Source: Streptomyces avermitilis MA-4680 = NBRC 14893
GTDB taxonomy: Bacteria > Actinomycetota > Actinomycetes > Streptomycetales > Streptomycetaceae
Assembly: GCF_000009765.2 (NCBI RefSeq)
Contig: NC_003155.5
Span: 7,130,001 to 7,194,000 of the forward strand
Reading direction: 5' to 3'
DNA: 64,000 bases
Under the pieces are notes generated by a model, which saw only the letters and a program-made list of their open reading frames with translations, made no database searches and was not told the DNA's origin. Positions 8,689-16,633 of this stretch are shown here, in pieces. Positions within the stretch are counted from its first letter, which is position 1. The number at the start of each line of letters is the position of its first letter. Position numbers and translations under genes: made by a program.

Positions 8689-9837
8689 TCACTTCACGAC
8701 CGCGGCGGCAAGCTTGGACAGGGGCTCGGCGAGCGCGTTGACCGCGTCCGAGAGCTCCTTGCGGTCGGCCTTGCCGACCTTGTCGTACGAGGTGAAGTCG
8801 TAGGAGGTCTTGTCCGTGCGGTACTTGTCGAGCAGCGTGTTCAGCGCCGTGAACTGCTTGTCGAGCTCCGTCGCCAGGGCCGCGTCGTTCTCCTTGGCGA
8901 CCGGCTTCAGCAGCTCATACGCCTTCTGCGCGCCCTCGACGTTGCCCTTGAAGTCGCTCAGGTCGGTGTGCGAGTAGCGGTCCTCCTCGCCGGTGACCTT
9001 GCCGGTGGCCACCTCGTCGAGGAGTTCCTTGGCGCCGTTGGCCATCGAGGAGGGGGTGATCTCGGCCTTGCCGACGCGCTTCTGCCAGTCGGTCAGGTCG
9101 GTCACCAGCTGGTCGGCGAGCTTCTTCTCACGGTCGCCGATCTTCTTGTCCTGCCAGAGGGACTTCTCCAGCCGGTGCCAGCCGGTCCAGTCCGTGGCCG
9201 GATCCTGACCGTCCTCCAGGCCGTCCTCGCGGACGTCGACCTTCGGGTCGATGTCACCGAAGGACTCCGCGACGGGCTCGGTGCGCTCCCAGCCCAGGCG
9301 CGAGGTCGCGAACTCCTTCTTCGCGGCCTCGATGTCGCCCGCCTTGACGGCCTTGGCGAACGCCTCGGCCTTGGGCAGCGTCTCGTCGGCCTGCTCCTGC
9401 GCGTACTCGCGGTAGGCGGCGACCGCCTTGTCCAGGCGCGGGTCCCGCTTGGCGACCTTGCCGCCGGTGACGGTGAGCTTCTGGCGGACGCCGTGGCCCT
9501 TCATGCCGGGGCGGCAGGCGATCTCGTACGAGCCCGCCTTCACCTCGGCGGTCAGCGTGTACTTGGTGCCCGGGCCGATGTTCTCCTTCTCGGAGACGAT
9601 CCGGTCGTCCGGGAAGACGATCTCGACCTCGGTGGCCTTGGAGCCCTTGTTCTCGATCTTCAGCGTGACCTGGCCGGCCGGTACCGACTTGGTGGAGGTC
9701 TCGCACTTGGAGTCGGCGGCGGTCACCTGGATCGCGTCGCTGCCCGAGGCGGTGCTCTTCTCCGTGCAGCCCGTGACGGCGGTCAGAGCGGCCGCGGTGG
9801 CGGCGGCGGTGACGACTGAGAGTCGGACGGCTCGCAT
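8689..9837 (-). CDS. efeO: iron uptake lipoprotein EfeO (cupredoxin plus M75 peptidase-like domain)
   Basis: Extracytoplasmic iron-binding component of the EfeUOB system. The 382-residue protein starts with a lipoprotein signal ending in TAVTGC (Cys24). It has an N-terminal cupredoxin-like domain with metal-ligand candidates (CETSTKSVPAGQ; SYEIACRPGMKGHGV), then the helical imelysin-like M75 domain with the HxxE motif in HRLEKSLW. It is the first gene of the operon and is preceded by an iron box 50-68 bases before the start codon. Repression by an IdeR/DmdR-type regulator under iron-replete conditions is therefore likely. Confidence 0.95.
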   Translation of the reverse strand: MRAVRLSVVTAAATAAALTAVTGCTEKSTASGSDAIQVTAADSKCETSTKSVPAGQVTLKIENKGSKATEVEIVFPDDRIVSEKENIGPGTKYTLTAEVKAGSYEIACRPGMKGHGVRQKLTVTGGKVAKRDPRLDKAVAAYREYAQEQADETLPKAEAFAKAVKAGDIEAAKKEFATSRLGWERTEPVAESFGDIDPKVDVREDGLEDGQDPATDWTGWHRLEKSLWQDKKIGDREKKLADQLVTDLTDWQKRVGKAEITPSSMANGAKELLDEVATGKVTGEEDRYSHTDLSDFKGNVEGAQKAYELLKPVAKENDAALATELDKQFTALNTLLDKYRTDKTSYDFTSYDKVGKADRKELSDAVNALAEPLSKLAAAVVK

Positions 9838-9886
9838 GAAGGCTCCAAGAGAACGACGGACAAAAACCGCACGGACACCCGCGCGG

Positions 9887-9905
9887 CATGGTGAGGCTGG
9901 CCTAA
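9887..9905 (-). promoter_or_regulatory. IdeR/DmdR-like iron box upstream of efeO
   Basis: Read on the minus strand this is TTAGGCCAGCCTCACCATG. By eye it matches 12 of 19 positions of the actinobacterial IdeR/DmdR1 consensus, with the TTAGG and CACC ends kept. Directly upstream, at 9908-9931, a second interrupted palindrome has arms TATC-TGAGG and CCTCA-GATA and could be a weaker second site. Both lie in the promoter region of the efeOBU operon. Confidence 0.6.
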
Positions 9906-9931
9906 CTTATCTGAGGCTTCCCTCACTGATA

Positions 9932-10276
9932 CCCAGTCGTCCGGTGATTCAGCTCTCATAGACGGTGTACAGGAACGGCTTGATCACGTCGGCTTAAAAC
10001 AGACCCCATGGGAAGGTCAAGCGGGAGTCAAGAAAGTCGGTGGACCGCCGCGAGGAGCCGCTCACCGAAGACCGCGGCCGACGGACCCCCGGCCGCGGCA
10101 TGCCCGGCGCACCGAATCGCGACCCGGTGCGCGCGGACGACGGCGAGCCCCGGACCGTGCCCCACCGCGACCACCGCATCACCGGCGTGCGCCCTTGCCC
10201 GGCGCCGCCCTCGACGGGTACCGGCCCGCCCCTTGAGACTGTCCCCATGACGACTGTCTCCGCGAGGGCTGTCCCC
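9932..10276. other. intergenic stretch between efeO and the next rightward gene
   Basis: After the iron boxes no convincing gene is seen. Frames are open on both strands but have no homology-like features or ribosome binding site. The right end holds two copies of CTGTCCCCATGAC (10239-10251 and 10269-10281), each carrying a candidate start codon for the following gene. A promoter for that gene should lie here but no clear -10/-35 pair was picked out. Confidence 0.5.
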
Positions 10277-11176
10277 ATGACAAGGGCACGCAGGGAAGGG
10301 ATGGCAAGGGCACGCAGGGAAGAGCGGCCGCCCGGCGGTCTGGTCCTGGACATCAGGGGCCGCCCCGGTCCGCCACCGTTGCGCTTCGAGGCGGCGGACG
10401 GCCGGATGCTGCTGCGCCAGGGGGAGCGTCCCGTTCTGCTGGGGCGCGTGGAGCCGCCCCGCGAAGGCCTGTTCGTGCACCGCCTCGACGGCTACCGCTC
10501 GCCCCTGCCGCCCCTCCGCTCGGCGCTGACGCGGGACCCGGGCCGCGGCCTGCTCGACCAGTACGCGCGATGGCTGGAGGACTCCGCGCACGGCCCGCTC
10601 CACGACTCCCGCTGGCTGCTGAGCGAGGCGCGCTCGTTTCCGCCGTACGTCTGGCACCACGACTTCGCCCGGGGCTGGCCCGGCATCCACCTCGACTGGT
10701 GCGGGGGCGGCTGGCAGGGCGTCGTACCGCTGCGCCGCCTCTCGCCGCCGGACGCGCCGCGCGTGCGGGCGTACCGCAAGCACGCACGCGACGGCACGTT
10801 GGCGCCGGTCCTCCTGTGGTGGGTGTCGTCATTCGACGGCTGGCTGCTCCTCGACGGACACGACCGGGCGGTGGCGGCCCTGGCGGAGGGTCGGGACCCG
10901 GTGTGCCTCGTGCTGTCCCGCGCCCCGGACGACGAGGCCTGGCGGCGGACGGCGGACGAGGTGACCGCGAGTCATGAGCGGCGGGTGGCCGACCTGGCGG
11001 ACCGCCCCCGCCCCTGGGCGGACCGGCAGCGGGCCACCATGGAGCGCGCGTACGGCGACGTCATGGCGTGGCTGCCGTACGAACACGCCCCCACCCGCTC
11101 CTGGCCCCTCCCCGGCGGCCCCGCGGCCTGGGACGAGCTCGCGGCGCGGGTGATGTTTGAATGCCGGAGTGACTGA
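10277..11176 (+). CDS. uncharacterised protein with a ParB/sulfiredoxin-like motif
   Basis: About 299 residues, no signal or membrane segment. The N-terminal half is proline- and arginine-rich. The middle has a conserved tryptophan-rich part (YVWHHDFARGWPGIHLDW; WCGGGWQGVVPLRRL). Near residue 196 comes WLLLDGHDRAVAALAEGRD, which resembles the (V/L)DGHHRxxAA motif of ParB/Srx-fold proteins. The start is uncertain: in-frame ATGs at 10247, 10277 and 10301 lie inside short direct repeats; 10277 has GAGGG at eight bases and was chosen. It overlaps the phzF-like gene by 8 bp and is probably co-transcribed with it. No pathway is evident. Confidence 0.7.
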   Translation: MTRARREGMARARREERPPGGLVLDIRGRPGPPPLRFEAADGRMLLRQGERPVLLGRVEPPREGLFVHRLDGYRSPLPPLRSALTRDPGRGLLDQYARWLEDSAHGPLHDSRWLLSEARSFPPYVWHHDFARGWPGIHLDWCGGGWQGVVPLRRLSPPDAPRVRAYRKHARDGTLAPVLLWWVSSFDGWLLLDGHDRAVAALAEGRDPVCLVLSRAPDDEAWRRTADEVTASHERRVADLADRPRPWADRQRATMERAYGDVMAWLPYEHAPTRSWPLPGGPAAWDELAARVMFECRSD

Positions 11177-11813
11177 CTACGACGTACTGCGTGTCTTCTG
11201 CGGCCCCGGCGGCGGATACGGCAACGAACTCGGTGTCGTACGCGAGGGCTCGGTGCTGCCGGAGTGCGCGGACCGCCAGGCCCTCGCCGCCAAACTCGGC
11301 TTCAGCGAGACGGTGTTCGTCGACGACCCCGAGCGCGGGGTCATCGACATCTACACGCCCACCCTGCGGCTGCCGTTCGCCGGACACCCCTGCGTCGGCA
11401 CGGCCTGGCTGCTCGACGTGCCCGAACTCGTCACGCCCGCCGGAGTGGTGGGCACCCGCCTGGACGGCGAGTTCAGCTGGATCGAGGCACGGCCGGAGTG
11501 GGCGCCGCCGCGCACGCTGCGCCAGTACGCGACGGCCGCCGAGGTCGACGCGCTGCCGGTGCCTCCGCCCGGCGAGTGGGTCTACGCCTGGGCCTGGGAG
11601 GACGAGGCCGCGGGCCGTGTCCGCGCCCGTGCCTTCCCCGGCCGCGACGACGGCATCGAGGAGGACGAGGCGACGGGCGCGGCGGCCCTGCTCCTGACGG
11701 ACCGCCTGGGCCGCGCGCTCAACATCATCCAGGGCCGGGGCTCACAGATCCTCACGGCACCGCAGCCGGCGGGGTGGGTGGAGGTGGGCGGCCGCGTCCT
11801 GCTGGAGCGCTAG
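11169..11813 (+). CDS. PhzF-family isomerase-like protein
   Basis: Member of the PhzF/diaminopimelate epimerase-like fold. Typical family elements are the start DYDVLRVF with GNELGVV, PFAGHPCVGTAWLL at about residues 72-85, and EEDEATGAAALLL near residue 160, equivalent to the usual EDPATGSA. At 214 residues it is shorter than the usual 260-300, with little between the two half-domains. The GTG start at 11169 overlaps the end of the upstream gene; TTG at 11157 is possible but less like relatives. Substrates of stand-alone PhzF paralogues are mostly unknown; no phenazine genes are nearby. Confidence 0.85.
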   Translation: MTDYDVLRVFCGPGGGYGNELGVVREGSVLPECADRQALAAKLGFSETVFVDDPERGVIDIYTPTLRLPFAGHPCVGTAWLLDVPELVTPAGVVGTRLDGEFSWIEARPEWAPPRTLRQYATAAEVDALPVPPPGEWVYAWAWEDEAAGRVRARAFPGRDDGIEEDEATGAAALLLTDRLGRALNIIQGRGSQILTAPQPAGWVEVGGRVLLER

Positions 11814-11830
11814 GACGCGACCTCCGCATC

Positions 11831-11900
11831 GGGCGCCGGGCAGGTCAGGTGCCGACCGGGTCGGGCGCTGGGCAGGTCAGGCGCCGGCCAGGTCAGGCGC
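11831..11900. repeat. short direct repeats between phzF-like and heme oxygenase genes
   Basis: Two nearly identical 23-base copies (11831-11853 and 11863-11885) contain GGGCAGGTCAGG, followed by a third partial copy at 11884-11900 that runs into the heme oxygenase stop codon. The repeats fill the gap between two convergent genes and have no clear hairpin. Confidence 0.7.
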
Positions 11901-12540
11901 TCAGTGGGAACTCCTCGCCCAGGGCGCGGAAGACCCCGGTGTTCAGCGCGAACGCCCGCTTGCACTCCGCCACGATCCGCTGCTTCTCCAGGTCGTCCGC
12001 CCGGATCCCGTCCAGCAGTTCGCGGTAACCCCGCTTGAACGCGGCCGGGTTGGCGATCTGCTCGAAGACGTAGAACCTGACCCCGTCGCCCTTCCTGGCG
12101 AAGCCCCACGTCTTCTCCGCCTTGTCGCGGATGATCTGGCCACCGGAGAGGTCGCCCAGGTAGCGCGTGTAGTGGTGGGCGAGGTAGCCGCCGGGCCAGG
12201 TGAGCGCGCACTCCGTCACCCGCCGCGCGTACTCCCGCGTCGCGGGCAGCGCCGTGAGCCCGCTCCGCCAGTCCGCGCCCCGCAGATGCGCGAGGTCCCG
12301 CTCCAGCGAAGGCACCCGCATCAGCTCGGGCTGGATGAAGGGCCCCGCCACCGGGTCCTCCGCCAGGCGCTCCGCGCTCTCCTCCAGCGCCCGGTACACG
12401 AACCACAGCTGCTCGGTGTAGCGCGCGTACGCCTCCACGCCCAGCCTGCCGCCGAGCAGATCGCTCATGAACGTCGAGGTCTCCGCCTCCACGTGCTGCT
12501 CGTGCGAGGCGGTGCGAATGAGCGTCGAGAACGCGGTCAT
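11893..12540 (-). CDS. biliverdin-producing heme oxygenase
   Basis: Opens heme to biliverdin, CO and ferrous iron in the cytoplasm. The 215-residue product has the proximal heme ligand in SHEQHVEAE (His13 or His16) and the distal-helix signature GDLSGGQII at about residues 129-137. Length and layout match bacterial HmuO/HO-1 proteins. A strong iron box 46 bases upstream of the start indicates derepression under iron starvation, in step with the efe operon 2 kb away. Its electron donor is not encoded next to it. Confidence 0.95.
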   Translation of the reverse strand: MTAFSTLIRTASHEQHVEAETSTFMSDLLGGRLGVEAYARYTEQLWFVYRALEESAERLAEDPVAGPFIQPELMRVPSLERDLAHLRGADWRSGLTALPATREYARRVTECALTWPGGYLAHHYTRYLGDLSGGQIIRDKAEKTWGFARKGDGVRFYVFEQIANPAAFKRGYRELLDGIRADDLEKQRIVAECKRAFALNTGVFRALGEEFPLSA

Positions 12541-12585
12541 GGGATCTCCGGTGCCGAAGAGGGGACGAGAGCCACTCGGATTTTC

Positions 12586-12604
12586 TATGGTTAGGCTTAC
12601 CTAA
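12586..12604 (-). promoter_or_regulatory. IdeR/DmdR-type iron box upstream of heme oxygenase
   Basis: The plus strand reads TATGGTTAGGCTTACCTAA, matching 16 of 19 positions of the consensus TTAGGTTAGGCTAACCTAA. It is placed 46-64 bases before the heme oxygenase start codon, a usual position for repression by iron-loaded DmdR1/IdeR. Confidence 0.85.
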
Positions 12605-12668
12605 GTCAACGGGTTCCCGACATCCCGTCGGTAAAATCGTACCCCCGATTCCGATCAAGCCCACAGGA

Positions 12669-12698
12669 AAAGCCCGCCCCCCGAAGGGAGCGGGCTTT
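12669..12698 (-). terminator. hairpin terminator behind map
   Basis: A nine-base perfect stem, AAAGCCCGC (12669-12677) with GCGGGCTTT (12690-12698), lies 16 bases after the map stop codon. There is no long T run, as usual for actinomycetes. Confidence 0.8.
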
Positions 12699-12714
12699 CG
12701 CGCGGCGGGCGGGA

Positions 12715-13572
12715 CTACGGCAGCGTCAGGATGTCCGCCCCGCTGTCCGTCACCACCAGCGTGTGCTCGAACTGGGCCGTACGCTTGCGGTCCTTGGTCA
12801 CGACCGTCCAGCCGTCGTCCCACATGTCGTAGTCGTGCGTGCCGAGCGTGAGCATGGGCTCGATGGTGAAGGTCATCCCGGGCTGGATGACGGTCGTCGC
12901 GTGCGGGCTGTCGTAGTGCGGGACGATCAGCCCGGAGTGGAACGACGAATTGATCCCGTGCCCGGTGAAGTCCCGCACGACGCCGTACCCGAACCGTTTG
13001 GCGTACGACTCGATGACGCGCCCGATGATGTTGATCTGCCGGCCGGGCTTGACCGCCTTGATGGCGCGGTTCAGCGACTCCCGGGTCCGCTCGACGAGCA
13101 GCCGCGACTCCTCGTCGACGTCCCCCACCAGGTAGGTCGCGTTGTTGTCGCCGTGGACGCCGCCGATGTACGCCGTCACGTCGAGGTTGACGATGTCGCC
13201 GTCCCGCAGCACGGTGGAGTCGGGGATGCCGTGGCAGATGACCTCGTTGACCGAGGTGCACAGCGACTTGGGGTACCCGCGGTAGCCGAGCGTCGACGGG
13301 TAGGCCCCGTGGTCGCACATGTACGCGTGGGCGACCCGGTCCAGTTCGTCCGTGGTGACGCCGGGGGCGATCAGCTTCGCGGCCTCGGCCATCGCCTGTG
13401 CGGCGATCCGCCCGGCGACGCGCATCGCCTCGACCGTCTCGGGCGTCTGCACCTCCGGGCCCGTGTACGGCGTCGGCGCGGGCTTGCCGACGTACTCGGG
13501 GCGCCGGATGTTTCCGGGTACGGGACGGGTGGGGGAGAGCTCCCCTGGTACGAGCAGCGACTGGCCAGACAT
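12715..13572 (-). CDS. map: type I methionine aminopeptidase
   Basis: Removes the N-terminal methionine from nascent proteins. The 285-residue cytoplasmic enzyme carries the metal ligands of the family: DVTAYIGGVHGDNN (two Asp), GHGINSSFH (His), FTIEPM (Glu) and FEHTLVV (Glu). An N-terminal extension of about 30 residues (MSGQSLLVPGELSPTRPVPG) is typical of the actinobacterial form with an SH3-binding-like segment. The ATG at 13572 was chosen because the frame upstream has no family-like sequence. It is divergent from a small gene at 13631 and ends at a clear hairpin. Confidence 0.95.
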   Translation of the reverse strand: MSGQSLLVPGELSPTRPVPGNIRRPEYVGKPAPTPYTGPEVQTPETVEAMRVAGRIAAQAMAEAAKLIAPGVTTDELDRVAHAYMCDHGAYPSTLGYRGYPKSLCTSVNEVICHGIPDSTVLRDGDIVNLDVTAYIGGVHGDNNATYLVGDVDEESRLLVERTRESLNRAIKAVKPGRQINIIGRVIESYAKRFGYGVVRDFTGHGINSSFHSGLIVPHYDSPHATTVIQPGMTFTIEPMLTLGTHDYDMWDDGWTVVTKDRKRTAQFEHTLVVTDSGADILTLP

Positions 13573-13630
13573 GCCAGCGAGTTTAACCAGTGAGCATGGG
13601 GCACCATGATCCTGGCGAAAGGAGCCGCTC

Positions 13631-13867
13631 ATGGCCCTGTTCAAGAAGCGGACGGTCGGAAAGCCCGGCGAGTGGTACTACTGCCTGGTCCACCGGAAGG
13701 TCGAAGAGGGCCCCGAGTGCCCCGCGAAGGACCGCTTCGGCCCCTACGCGAGCCGCGAGGAGGCGGAGCACGCGATGCAGACGGCGCAGGAGCGCAACCT
13801 GGAGTGGGAGACGGACCCCAAGTGGCACGACGTGAACGAGCCGGACGCCGAGGAGGACAAGCCCTAG
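13631..13867 (+). CDS. small conserved actinobacterial protein, function unknown
   Basis: A 78-residue acidic protein. The sequence starts MALFKKRTVGKPGEWYYCLVH, then has a short CPAKDRFGPYASREEAEHAM segment that resembles a SPOR-like or single alpha/beta unit, and ends in an acidic tail (DVNEPDAEEDKP). It follows GAAAGGAG at good spacing. Map is divergent with 58 bp between starts. I do not know its role. Confidence 0.75.
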   Translation: MALFKKRTVGKPGEWYYCLVHRKVEEGPECPAKDRFGPYASREEAEHAMQTAQERNLEWETDPKWHDVNEPDAEEDKP

Positions 13868-13868
13868 G

Positions 13869-13976
13869 TCAGGGGGCGGGCGCGGTCTCGGCGGTTTCGG
13901 AGGCGCTCTCGGCGGTTTCGGCGCGGTGGGCGCGCCGGCGTTCGGCGTGTTCGTCGGTGCGTACGTCGTACGCCAT
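13869..13976 (-). CDS. possible 35-residue ORF downstream of the SIS-like gene
   Basis: A short reading frame starting MAYDVRTDEHAERRRAHRAE with a Glu-Thr-Ala/Ser repeat tail. The sequence before the ATG (DALPALCLPKL) also looks coding-like and is in the same frame as the upstream gene across its TAG stop at 14040. It could be a tiny protein, a readthrough extension or a remnant. No clear ribosome binding site is seen. Confidence 0.3.
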   Translation of the reverse strand: MAYDVRTDEHAERRRAHRAETAESASETAETAPAP

Positions 13977-14039
13977 CAGCTTCGGCAGGCACAGGGCCGG
14001 CAGCGCGTCCGGACCGCCCTGAGCCGGGCGCGGCGTCCG

Positions 14040-14642
14040 CTACCAGCGTGCCGGCGGCGGTGCCGTCAGATGGTCGGCCAGCCGGGACAACCGGTCGCGC
14101 AGCCGCCGGTGCCCGCGGGGACCCGGCAGCGCGTTCTCGCCCGCCGCGGCACTGACGAGATGCTGGACCGTGTCGAGGTCGAGCTCGGGACCGGGCGGTA
14201 CGGAGAGGGACTCATGGGCCATCGCCCCGAGTTCACGGTCGCCGGAGTCGAGGGCGAGGACCGTCGCCCCCGCCCGCCGGGCGTCGTGGATGCGCTCCAG
14301 GAGCGGCGCCTGGGGCGCGGACGGAGACACCACGAGCAGGGTCTCGCCGCGCCGCGCCGCCTCGATCCGGCCCAGGCCCACCGCGAGGTGCGCCGGATCC
14401 GAGGCCCGCGCCCCGTGCCGCACCAGCGTCGGCGACAGCTCCGGCGTCCCCGACCAGGCGGCCTCGTCCACCAGATGCGCCGCCAGATGCCACGGCTCGT
14501 AGTCCGCCGTGCCCACGAGCAGCAGGCCGCCCCCGTGCGACACCACGGAACCCCGCAGGGTCCCCGCGAAGCGCCGGGTGGCGCCCAACCACTCGGTCCC
14601 GGCAAGTACTTCGCGCAGCAACGCGACCCGTACGGCATCCAT
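14040..14642 (-). CDS. uncharacterised protein with SIS-like middle part
   Basis: A 200-residue cytoplasmic protein conserved in Streptomyces. The section RRGETLLVVSPSAPQAPLLERIHDARRAGATVLALDS, about residues 97-133, has the beta-alpha-beta pattern of a sugar isomerase (SIS) domain. A C-terminal helical part ends RLRDRLSRLADHLTAPPP. The SIS catalytic and sugar-binding residues cannot be assigned. The ATG at 14642 follows AGGA at eight bases; a GTG two codons upstream is possible. It is divergent from the sialidase gene, whose product acts on sugars; a joint role is speculative. Confidence 0.7.
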   Translation of the reverse strand: MDAVRVALLREVLAGTEWLGATRRFAGTLRGSVVSHGGGLLLVGTADYEPWHLAAHLVDEAAWSGTPELSPTLVRHGARASDPAHLAVGLGRIEAARRGETLLVVSPSAPQAPLLERIHDARRAGATVLALDSGDRELGAMAHESLSVPPGPELDLDTVQHLVSAAAGENALPGPRGHRRLRDRLSRLADHLTAPPPARW

Positions 14643-14754
14643 ACGCACGCATCCTGCCGCAACCGGCCACTCGTGACGCGGAGTTCACCACGAATTCGCC
14701 CAAGTTGGGCAGTCGCCGGTCACCAAAAGTCCACGGTGCCCTCGAGGAGCCCCG

Positions 14755-15828
14755 ATGACAGAAGCCAGTACACCGTTCCGCGGCGGCCGCGAAGGCTATG
14801 CCAGTTACCGGATCCCGGCAGTCGTCGCGACCGGCGTGGGAACCCTGCTCGCCTTCTGCGAGGGCCGGGTCGACTCCGCGCACGACCACGGCAACATCGA
14901 CATCGTGCTGAAGCGGTCGGGCGACGGCGGCCGCACCTGGGGCCCGCTCCAGGCCGTCGCGAAGAACGGCGACAACCTCGCGGGCAACCCGGCCCCCGTC
15001 GTCCTCGACACCGGCCGGGTCCTCCTCGTCCATGTCCGCAGCGCGGCCGGCGCGAGCGAGGACGCCATCCTGCGCGGCAAGGTGAAGGCCGCCGACGGGC
15101 GGCGCGTATGGGTCCAGCACAGCGACGACGACGGACTGACCTGGTCGGGCCCGCGTGAGATCACCGGACAGGTGCGCAAGGCGAACTGGCGTTGGTACGC
15201 CACCACACCCGGGCACGCCCTCCAGCTCACCACCGGCCGCGTCGTCGTACCCGGCAACCACACCGTCCCGCCCACCGGCACGGACAACGGCACGGAGGCC
15301 AAGTACAACAGCGGGCACTGCCTGCTCAGCGACGACCGCGGCGCGAGCTGGTACCTCGGCTACCTCGACGAGAACACCAACGGCTACATCAACGTGAACG
15401 AGACGACGGCCACCGAACTCCCCGACGGGCGGGTCTACTTCAACACCCGCAACGACTCCCCGTCCCCCGGCAACCGTGCCGACGCGTACTCGAAGGACGG
15501 CGGGAAGACCCTGGTCAAGCCGTTCCGCCCGCAGGCCGGGCTCACCACCCCCGTCGTCCAGGGCAGCGTCCTCCAGCTCCGCGACCCCGATCTGCTCCTG
15601 TACTCCGGGCCCGCCGACCCCGCCTTCCGCGCCCTGATGACCGTCCGCGCCAGTGCGGACGGCGGCACCACCTGGCGCACCGCCCACCCGCTCGACGGCC
15701 TGCCCGCCGCGTACTCCGATCTCGTACGCGTCGACCAGGACACCGTCGGCCTGCTCTACGAGACGGGTGACTTCGGCGCCTACGAGACGATCACCTTCCG
15801 TCGCATCCCGGTGACGGCCCTCACGTGA
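14755..15828 (+). CDS. exo-alpha-sialidase (neuraminidase), no signal peptide
   Basis: Six-bladed beta-propeller sialidase, 357 residues, predicted to cleave terminal sialic acids. It has the YRIP motif with the first catalytic arginine at about residue 19, FCEGR, and repeated Asp boxes: SGDGGRTW, SDDDGLTW, SDDRGASW, SKDGGKTL and SADGGTTW. The start codon follows GAGGAG at six bases and no longer frame adds a signal, so export by Sec or Tat is not supported; most bacterial sialidases are secreted. No sialic acid transport or catabolic genes are nearby. Confidence 0.9.
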   Translation: MTEASTPFRGGREGYASYRIPAVVATGVGTLLAFCEGRVDSAHDHGNIDIVLKRSGDGGRTWGPLQAVAKNGDNLAGNPAPVVLDTGRVLLVHVRSAAGASEDAILRGKVKAADGRRVWVQHSDDDGLTWSGPREITGQVRKANWRWYATTPGHALQLTTGRVVVPGNHTVPPTGTDNGTEAKYNSGHCLLSDDRGASWYLGYLDENTNGYINVNETTATELPDGRVYFNTRNDSPSPGNRADAYSKDGGKTLVKPFRPQAGLTTPVVQGSVLQLRDPDLLLYSGPADPAFRALMTVRASADGGTTWRTAHPLDGLPAAYSDLVRVDQDTVGLLYETGDFGAYETITFRRIPVTALT

Positions 15829-15866
15829 ACCTGAACCGCCCGGGGGTACGCACGTAAAGTCACCCC

Positions 15867-16571
15867 ATGACCTCTACTGACAGTGCACAGAAGGCTCCCG
15901 CCAAGGACCCCTGGGACCTTCCCGACGTCTCGGGGCTCGTCGTCGGCGTGCTCGGCGGCACCGGCCCCCAGGGCAAGGGCCTCGCCTACCGCCTCGCCAG
16001 GGCCGGCCAGAAGGTGATCATCGGCTCGCGCGCCACGGACCGCGCCCAGGCCGCCGCGGACGAGCTCGGCCACGGTGTCGAGGGTGCCGACAACGCCGAG
16101 ACCGCGCGCCGCAGCGACATCGTGATCGTCGCCGTGCCCTGGGACGGCCACGGCAAGACCCTCGAGTCCCTGCGCGGGGAACTGGCGGGCAAGCTCGTCG
16201 TCGACTGCGTCAATCCGCTCGGCTTCGACAAGCAGGGCGCGTACGCGCTGAAGCCGGAGGAGGGCAGCGCCGCCGAGCAGGCCGCCGCCCTGCTGCCGGA
16301 CTCACGGGTCACCGCCGCCTTCCACCACCTGTCCGCGGTACTGCTCCAGGACCCGGAGATCGCCGAGATCGACACCGACGTCATGGTCCTCGGCGAGGAG
16401 CGCGCCGACGTCGAGATCGTCCAGGCGCTGGCCGGCCGCATCCCCGGCATGCGCGGCATCTTCGCCGGGCGGCTGCGCAACGCCCACCAGGTCGAGTCCC
16501 TGGTCGCCAACCTGATCTCCGTCAACCGCCGCTACAAGGCGCACGCCGGTCTGCGCGTCACCGACGTATAG
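15867..16571 (+). CDS. npdG: NADPH-dependent F420 reductase
   Basis: F420H2:NADP oxidoreductase moving hydride between cofactor F420 and NADP. The 234-residue cytoplasmic protein has the Rossmann loop GVLGGTGPQGKGLAYRLARAG at about residues 28-48, the NADP phosphate-binding part GSRATDRA, IVAVPWDGH, DCVNPLGFD, and the closing AGRLRNAHQVESLVANLISVN. A 20-residue N-terminal tail is typical of actinobacterial forms. It marks the organism as an F420 producer. It stands 38 bp after the sialidase gene, possibly co-transcribed. Confidence 0.93.
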   Translation: MTSTDSAQKAPAKDPWDLPDVSGLVVGVLGGTGPQGKGLAYRLARAGQKVIIGSRATDRAQAAADELGHGVEGADNAETARRSDIVIVAVPWDGHGKTLESLRGELAGKLVVDCVNPLGFDKQGAYALKPEEGSAAEQAAALLPDSRVTAAFHHLSAVLLQDPEIAEIDTDVMVLGEERADVEIVQALAGRIPGMRGIFAGRLRNAHQVESLVANLISVNRRYKAHAGLRVTDV

Positions 16572-16633
16572 GCCGCGCGAGGGCATGGGGGACACTGAGG
16601 GAAAGCAGTGTCCCCCCGACAGGAGCCCGCCCC

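Noticed and set aside
10040..10246. N-terminal extension of the ParB-like protein from the ATG at 10040
   Set aside because: The added 69-79 residues are Arg/Pro-rich without pattern and there is no ribosome binding site.
14233..15687. Long minus-strand frame across the sialidase gene
   Set aside because: It mirrors the codon bias of the sialidase, whose Asp boxes and YRIP motif are unambiguous.
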